A DNA stretch of 8,950 nucleotides from Deltaproteobacteria bacterium (GTDB taxonomy: Bacteria > Desulfobacterota > Desulfobacteria > Desulfobacterales > ETH-SRB1), in the NCBI GenBank assembly GCA_019309665.1, contig JAFDFV010000231.1, forward strand, positions 1 to 8,950. Direction: 5' to 3'. Below are positions 5,755 through 8,950 of the stretch, in pieces. Under the pieces are notes generated by a model. That model ran no database searches. It saw only the letters and a list, made by a program, of their open reading frames with translations, and had not been told where the DNA came from. The position numbers were made by a program, and so were the translations under genes. Numbering within the stretch: position 1 is the stretch's first letter; every line of letters starts with the position of its first letter.

Positions 5755-6819
5755 ATGGCGAGGTTTGCCCATATCATTTCAGCCATTGACGCCCATACAG
5801 CGGGAGAACCCACCCGGATCGTTCTGAGCGGTCTGCCGCCCATCCCGGGGGTCACAATGGCTGAAAAGAAGTGCTACATGATGCAACACCTCGACCAGAT
5901 TCGGACTCTCCTCATGCAGGAACCCAGAGGACACAGTGATATGTTCGGGGTTATCATTACGCCGCCAACCACAGACCGAGGCCAGTATGGTGTTCTGTTC
6001 ATGGATAATGCGGGTTATATCGATATGTGTGGTCATGGAATCATTAGTGTCACCACGGCTCTTATTGAGATCGGCATGATTCCGGCGACAGAACCGGAAA
6101 CCACTGTTGTATTCGATACACCCGCCGGATTGATCAAGAGTTATGCCAGAGTCGAGGGAAACCAGGTGGTTGATGTGTCAGTGGCCAATGTCTCCTCTTT
6201 TCTGTATGCGAAGGATGTAGAACTCAATCTTCCCGATGTTGGAAAAATTACCCTGGATGTGTCATTCGGTGGGAATTTCTTCGCCGTGATCCGGGCAAGA
6301 GACTTGAGTGTTTCGGTTCATCCCGACAATATTTCAAAACTGATCCGATTGGGAATGATGGTAAAAAAGGCTGTCAATGAAAAGCTCAAAATAAAGCATC
6401 CCACGCAACAACACATCACCACAGTCGAACTGACCGAGATTTATGATAAACCTGAACCGTCGAGTCCCTTTTCAAAGAGCGTGGTGATCTTTGGAAACGG
6501 TCAGATGGATCGTTGTCCATGCGTCACAGGGACCTCAGCCACCATGGCCACCCTTTATGGGAGAGGCGAACTTCCGCTGGGTATTGAATTCACTACCGAG
6601 AGTATCATCGGAACCCGCTTCAGGGGAAAACTCGTCAGAGAAGTCCAAGTGGGTGATTTCATGATTCGTTGTGAACCAACAACTATTCTAACCCATTTTC
6701 CGCATGAAGCCCTGACTTGGGGCAAATCATGCCAATCAAAGATTCGCAGAGAACAATGCCCATCACCAAGATGTGACAGATACGAAATTTTGCATTTCTC
6801 GCGAATTTCTGTTTTGTAA
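5755..6819 (+). CDS. Proline racemase (PrdF-like) with an abnormal C-terminus
   Basis: Residues 1-302 match the proline racemase/hydroxyproline epimerase family: AIDAHTAGEPTRIV (10-23), MQEPRGHSDMFG (54-65), the first catalytic cysteine in MCGHG (Cys92), SFGGNFFAVI (170-179), and the second in DRCPCVTGTSA (Cys256, where the usual motif is SPCGTGTSA). The enzyme interconverts L- and D-proline by two-thiol acid-base catalysis and would feed D-proline to the Prd reductase next door, hence PrdF-like. AGGGGAGGA precedes the ATG. After VGDF (base 6660) the expected end (AVVPxITGSAYITGF-like) is replaced by about 52 unrelated residues to 6819, so the gene is probably 3'-truncated by a rearrangement. 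It is richer in GC than prdA/prdB and 186 bp away, so it may not be co-transcribed with them. Confidence 0.8.
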   Translation: MARFAHIISAIDAHTAGEPTRIVLSGLPPIPGVTMAEKKCYMMQHLDQIRTLLMQEPRGHSDMFGVIITPPTTDRGQYGVLFMDNAGYIDMCGHGIISVTTALIEIGMIPATEPETTVVFDTPAGLIKSYARVEGNQVVDVSVANVSSFLYAKDVELNLPDVGKITLDVSFGGNFFAVIRARDLSVSVHPDNISKLIRLGMMVKKAVNEKLKIKHPTQQHITTVELTEIYDKPEPSSPFSKSVVIFGNGQMDRCPCVTGTSATMATLYGRGELPLGIEFTTESIIGTRFRGKLVREVQVGDFMIRCEPTTILTHFPHEALTWGKSCQSKIRREQCPSPRCDRYEILHFSRISVL

Positions 6820-6919
6820 AATATCCGATCCGGATAAATATAAACCCAAGAACAACAAAGGCGACAAAAAGGAAATGTATGCCAAGATTAGATCTGCTGC
6901 TAACAAGTATTTACTGTAA
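6716..6919 (+). pseudogene. Unidentified reading-frame fragment without a start, overlapping the racemase tail
   Basis: Between a TGA at 6713-6715 and a TAA at 6917-6919 lies a 67-codon frame with no ATG near its beginning. Its second half (TDTKFCISREFLFCKISDPD, then YKPKNNKGDKKEMYAKIRSA and a KYLL end) has the look of a true protein C-terminus: mixed charged helix, no low-complexity bias, and a clean stop. If real, it is the 3' end of another gene that was joined to the racemase by deletion, which would explain the racemase's foreign tail. I do not recognise the family, and chance is possible. Confidence 0.35.
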
Positions 6920-6951
6920 GCCGGATTCATATTGTTCCTATTTTTTGGGAC

Positions 6952-7455
6952 TTAACCGGACACTAATGACTTAGGGTAAGGAGCTACTATTTTTAAGGCC
7001 TTGGGAAGAAGTCTGATAGAAAATTGATTATTATAATAAGATTCTCCATCGATATGGCACGGAACCGGATTGTCTGATTTTATGGTAACCCTCTTGGACA
7101 TATAATAAGATACCTGTCTGAGGCTCAGGTGTTTCCCCATAATGGCCCTGGGAATATTGAGGAGAAAGGTATGTTTGGGAATAGCCTCCACCAACAGGAT
7201 ATCAAGTAAGCCATCATCAAGGCTTGCTTTGGGTGTCAGGTTAAAAATACCTCCAACGGCTGTGCCATTGGCGGTCAACACCATAAGGTACCTTCGAGGA
7301 GGCAAGGAATTATTATCAATCTCAAGGCGAAGCAGAGGAGGGGTGAATTGCCGGAACTGACGTATGAGGCATTTAAAATAGATCCATCCACTCAGAATCT
7401 TCCCCTTTCTTCGGATCTCATACATTTCTGACATTACTGCTCCATCGTATACCAT
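6952..7455 (-). pseudogene. YegS/DAGK-like lipid kinase, C-terminal fragment
   Basis: Starting at about 7449, this frame carries the C-terminal domain of the same kinase: YDGAVMSEMYEIRRKGKIL (residues 3-21), LMVLTANGTAVGGIFNLTPKASLDDGLLDILLV (57-89, the conserved N-x-x-x-x-GG-x-x-x-x-P-x-A-x-x-DDGxLD signature), SKRVTIKSD (119-127) and CHIDGE (133-138, the family's DGE motif). Joined to the 7861-7418 fragment this gives about 300 residues, the normal size, minus the short deletion at 7451. The ATG at 7455 arose only because of the frame change. The gene converges on the racemase/6716-6919 region from the other strand. Confidence 0.8.
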
Positions 7456-7861
7456 TTACCTCCCCTGCATCTATGTATCGAGTCGAACCTTGTATCAGAA
7501 CAGTGTAGGCATCTTTTAGCCCACGTGGAATCCCGAGCCCCCTTGCAGTATCATTTCCCAGGCCGGCAGGTATAATCCCTAATGCCGGATAATTGCCGGG
7601 CCTATCTTTATCTTGCATGCAAACCCTTATCATGCCATTTACTACTTCATTGATGGTGCCATCACCTCCGACGGCAACGACCCGGTCAAATAATCCGGAG
7701 GCTGTGGCCTTTTCAGCGAGAGCTGTAGCATGGCCGGGTTTTGTGGTAATCTGGAATTCATAGGCAAGGCTATCCCTTTCAAGAAGCGCCTTAAGCCTTC
7801 TAATACGCTGATTGAACCTTTCCTTTCCTGATTTTGGGTTTATAATGAAACAGAATTTCAT
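7418..7861 (-). pseudogene. YegS/DAGK-like lipid kinase, N-terminal fragment
   Basis: The first 137 residues are the catalytic domain of the diacylglycerol kinase family: FIINPKSGK (5-13), TTKPGHATALAEKA (39-52), the nucleotide-binding GGDGTINEVVNG (65-76) and PAGLGNDTARGLGIP (98-112, where families usually have GTGND), then YIDAGEVNG (129-137). These enzymes phosphorylate diacylglycerol or related lipids at the inner face of the membrane using ATP. After VNG (7451) the frame leaves the family and stops at 7418, while the remainder continues in another frame. Roughly 10-11 residues (normally KYFxNVxGxGF-like) are missing at the join, so a small non-triplet deletion is likely. The start is at 7861 on the minus strand; I see no strong ribosome binding site. 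Confidence 0.8.
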
Positions 7862-7902
7862 GGGTTACATTTACTAAACTTTCACATTTTTTGCAAACTT
7901 AA

Positions 7903-8078
7903 GGCTCGCTCAAAAATAACTTCACATTTTCGCATCTCAGCTTCAGGCTGTCTTTGGCCGATCCTCATTCGCAAAATCCGCGAAATAGCCCGCTATTCCT
8001 GTGGTTTTGCTCAATCGGATCGATCAAATCCAACCCAAATCTGAGCGCGAATTCTGCGAAGTTATTTTTGAGCGAGCC
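7903..8078. repeat. 176-bp foldback element centred at 7990/7991
   Basis: The outer 21 bp (GGCTCGCTCAAAAATAACTTC, 7903-7923) are a perfect inverted match to 8058-8078, and the centre is AATAGC-CC-GCTATT (7984-7997). Both pairs share the same axis, so the whole element is one interrupted palindrome without indels; by my count 60 of 88 position pairs are complementary. It encodes no protein that I can see and lies 14 bp before the pcm start, so pcm's promoter must lie inside it or upstream. This is the shape of a non-autonomous foldback or REP-type mobile element. Confidence 0.85.
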
Positions 8079-8092
8079 CTGAGGGAGGTGTT

Positions 8093-8815
8093 ATGAAAAG
8101 AGTTCTGGTGTACCTTGGTTTCGTGTTGTTGCTAAGCGGGCTGCTTTTAGCTTGGTGTTCGGGAAATCAGATGACTGATAAAAGGGGAAACTACGATTGG
8201 GCGGAAAAACGCGCCGCAATGGTACAGCAACTGCGCGCATACGGCAGTAAGGATGAGCGGGTGCTAAAAGCTATGAGTACTGTGTGGCGTCACAAATTTA
8301 TCCCTGAAGAATATCTCGGTGTTGCCCCACCTTATGGGAACCACCCCTGTCCCATCGGTTATGATCAGACGATCTCGCAACCCTATATTGTCGCTTATAT
8401 GACAGAAAAACTGAATATTCAGACCGGAGAAAAGGTGCTTGAAATTGGCACCGGGTCAGGGTATCAAGCCGCCATCCTTGCCGAGTTGGGTGCGGAGGTT
8501 TACAGCATTGAGATCATACCCGAACTGGCAAATCATGCCCGTAAAGCTCTGACCACAGAGGGGTATGAGCAGGTCAAGGTGCTGGCTGGTGATGGTTATA
8601 AAGGCTGGCCGGAACATAGTCCTTTTGATGCCATTATAGTGACCTGCGCGCCTGAAGATATCCCGCAAGCCTTGGTAGATCAATTAAAAGAAGGTGGGCG
8701 AATGATTTTGCCCCTCGGCGTCTACATGCAACGTCTGGTTATCCTTCGCAAAAAATCAGGGCGTATAGAAAAAGTTGATGATCTTCCCGTGCGGTTCGTG
8801 CCAATGGTGCGCTGA
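8093..8815 (+). CDS. pcm: Protein-L-isoaspartate O-methyltransferase, exported form
   Basis: Pcm methylates isoaspartyl residues in aged proteins with S-adenosylmethionine. The 240-residue product has the family's motifs: HKFIPEEY (67-74), GYDQTISQPYIVAYMTEKL (89-107), S-adenosylmethionine motif I VLEIGTGSGYQAAILAEL (115-132), YSIEIIPELA (137-146), FDAIIVTCAPEDIPQALVDQL (178-198) and GGRMILPLG (201-209). Residues 4-21 are a hydrophobic export signal ending LLLAWCSG; Cys22 may be a lipoprotein site, though Trp before it is unusual. The enzyme therefore probably acts outside the cytoplasm, as in several anaerobe Pcm variants. GAGGGAGGTG (8081-8090) is a strong ribosome binding site. The C-terminus ends VRFVPMVR, where the family usually has VRFVPMTG and a few more residues; see the junction with the next gene. 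Confidence 0.9.
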   Translation: MKRVLVYLGFVLLLSGLLLAWCSGNQMTDKRGNYDWAEKRAAMVQQLRAYGSKDERVLKAMSTVWRHKFIPEEYLGVAPPYGNHPCPIGYDQTISQPYIVAYMTEKLNIQTGEKVLEIGTGSGYQAAILAELGAEVYSIEIIPELANHARKALTTEGYEQVKVLAGDGYKGWPEHSPFDAIIVTCAPEDIPQALVDQLKEGGRMILPLGVYMQRLVILRKKSGRIEKVDDLPVRFVPMVR

Positions 8816-8950
8816 TCGTAAGCCTCCCGCATGGACACCAAGCCGCTCACCAGACCAACGGCAATTCCAAGGCCGACAAATATTGAACCAACTACGATTC
8901 CCACTGCAATATTTTTTTCTGCTAACTGTTTTGACGTATTAAATGGGGTC
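8722..8950 (-). pseudogene. DUF350-like membrane protein, C-terminal part, cut at both ends
   Basis: On the minus strand an open frame enters from the window edge and reads TPFNTSKQLAEKNIAVGIVV, then GSIFVGLGIAVGLVSGLVS (to about 8833). A charged (D/N)-x-x-xLAEKN(I/V)AVGI start followed by a glycine-rich membrane helix is the pattern of DUF350 proteins, small bacterial inner-membrane proteins of unknown function. The expected end just after the helix is missing; the frame instead runs antisense into the pcm coding sequence and stops at 8722, so bases below about 8833 are not part of the original gene. The upstream portion is outside the window. Confidence 0.5.
8941..8950. repeat. Possible tip of another GGGGTCAAGTCT repeat at the window edge
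   Basis: The last ten bases, AAATGGGGTC, equal bases 1884-1893 at the tip of the degenerate third copy. Ten bases are too few to be sure, but the same motif elsewhere in the window starts repeats of this family. Confidence 0.35.

Noticed and set aside
6920..6960. Bidirectional terminator between the racemase region and the lipid kinase
   Set aside because: CCGGA and a T-run are present near 6922-6960, but I could not find a stem of convincing length next to the T-run.

Overview
The window looks like accessory, decaying DNA from an anaerobic bacterium. The firmest physiological clue is a D-proline reductase (Prd) locus whose PrdB subunit reads an in-frame TGA as selenocysteine, so the cell must have, or once had, selenocysteine-decoding machinery. 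Prd is best known from amino-acid-fermenting Clostridia. The mixture with small toxin-antitoxin genes, a DUF4160/DUF2442 pair, GGGGTCAAGTCT-type palindromic repeats and an exported Pcm resembles what I recall from Desulfobacterota and similar anaerobe genomes. That taxonomic reading is inference; base composition also shifts, with prdA/prdB AT-rich and the racemase, lipid kinase and pcm regions richer in GC.

Layout. 1-522: a RelE/ParE-type toxin-antitoxin operon (overlapping ATGA). 644-1190: a restriction enzyme gene reduced to its N-terminal nuclease domain plus about a dozen C-terminal codons. 1236-1980: a short gene stub, a 165-bp mobile repeat, a frameshifted DUF4160/DUF2442 pair and a degenerate repeat end. 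2088-2878: an apparently intact TumE/TumA-type toxin-antitoxin operon with a perfect palindromic operator inside its promoter. 2941-3402: repeat tips, a second copy of the 165-bp repeat, the stub of an insertion-sequence transposase and a hairpin repeat. 3386-4782: prdA, lacking its N-terminus and carrying an internal deletion plus frameshift. 4852-5568: prdB, intact if the TGA is recoded, with a SECIS-like hairpin just after it. 5755-6819: a PrdF-type proline racemase with an aberrant C-terminus. 6716-6919: an unidentified reading frame without a start. 7861-6952 (minus): a YegS-like lipid kinase in two frames. 7903-8078: a 176-bp foldback element. 8093-8815: an exported protein-L-isoaspartate methyltransferase. 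8950-about 8833 (minus): the end of a DUF350-like membrane protein.

How the genes relate. Racemase, PrdA and PrdB together would turn L-proline into D-proline and then into 5-aminovalerate, the reductive half of a Stickland fermentation. With PrdA broken and the racemase tail altered, this copy is probably not functional as written, although prdB and its recoding hairpin remain clean. Small non-triplet deletions and frameshifts recur in at least six unrelated genes, often near repeats, while both toxin-antitoxin operons are intact. Either this is a real decay zone in which addiction modules outlast their neighbours, or part of the pattern is assembly error; read mapping would decide. I saw no rRNA, tRNA or CRISPR array. 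The gene-free stretches 523-643 and 5569-5754 hold nothing I can name.
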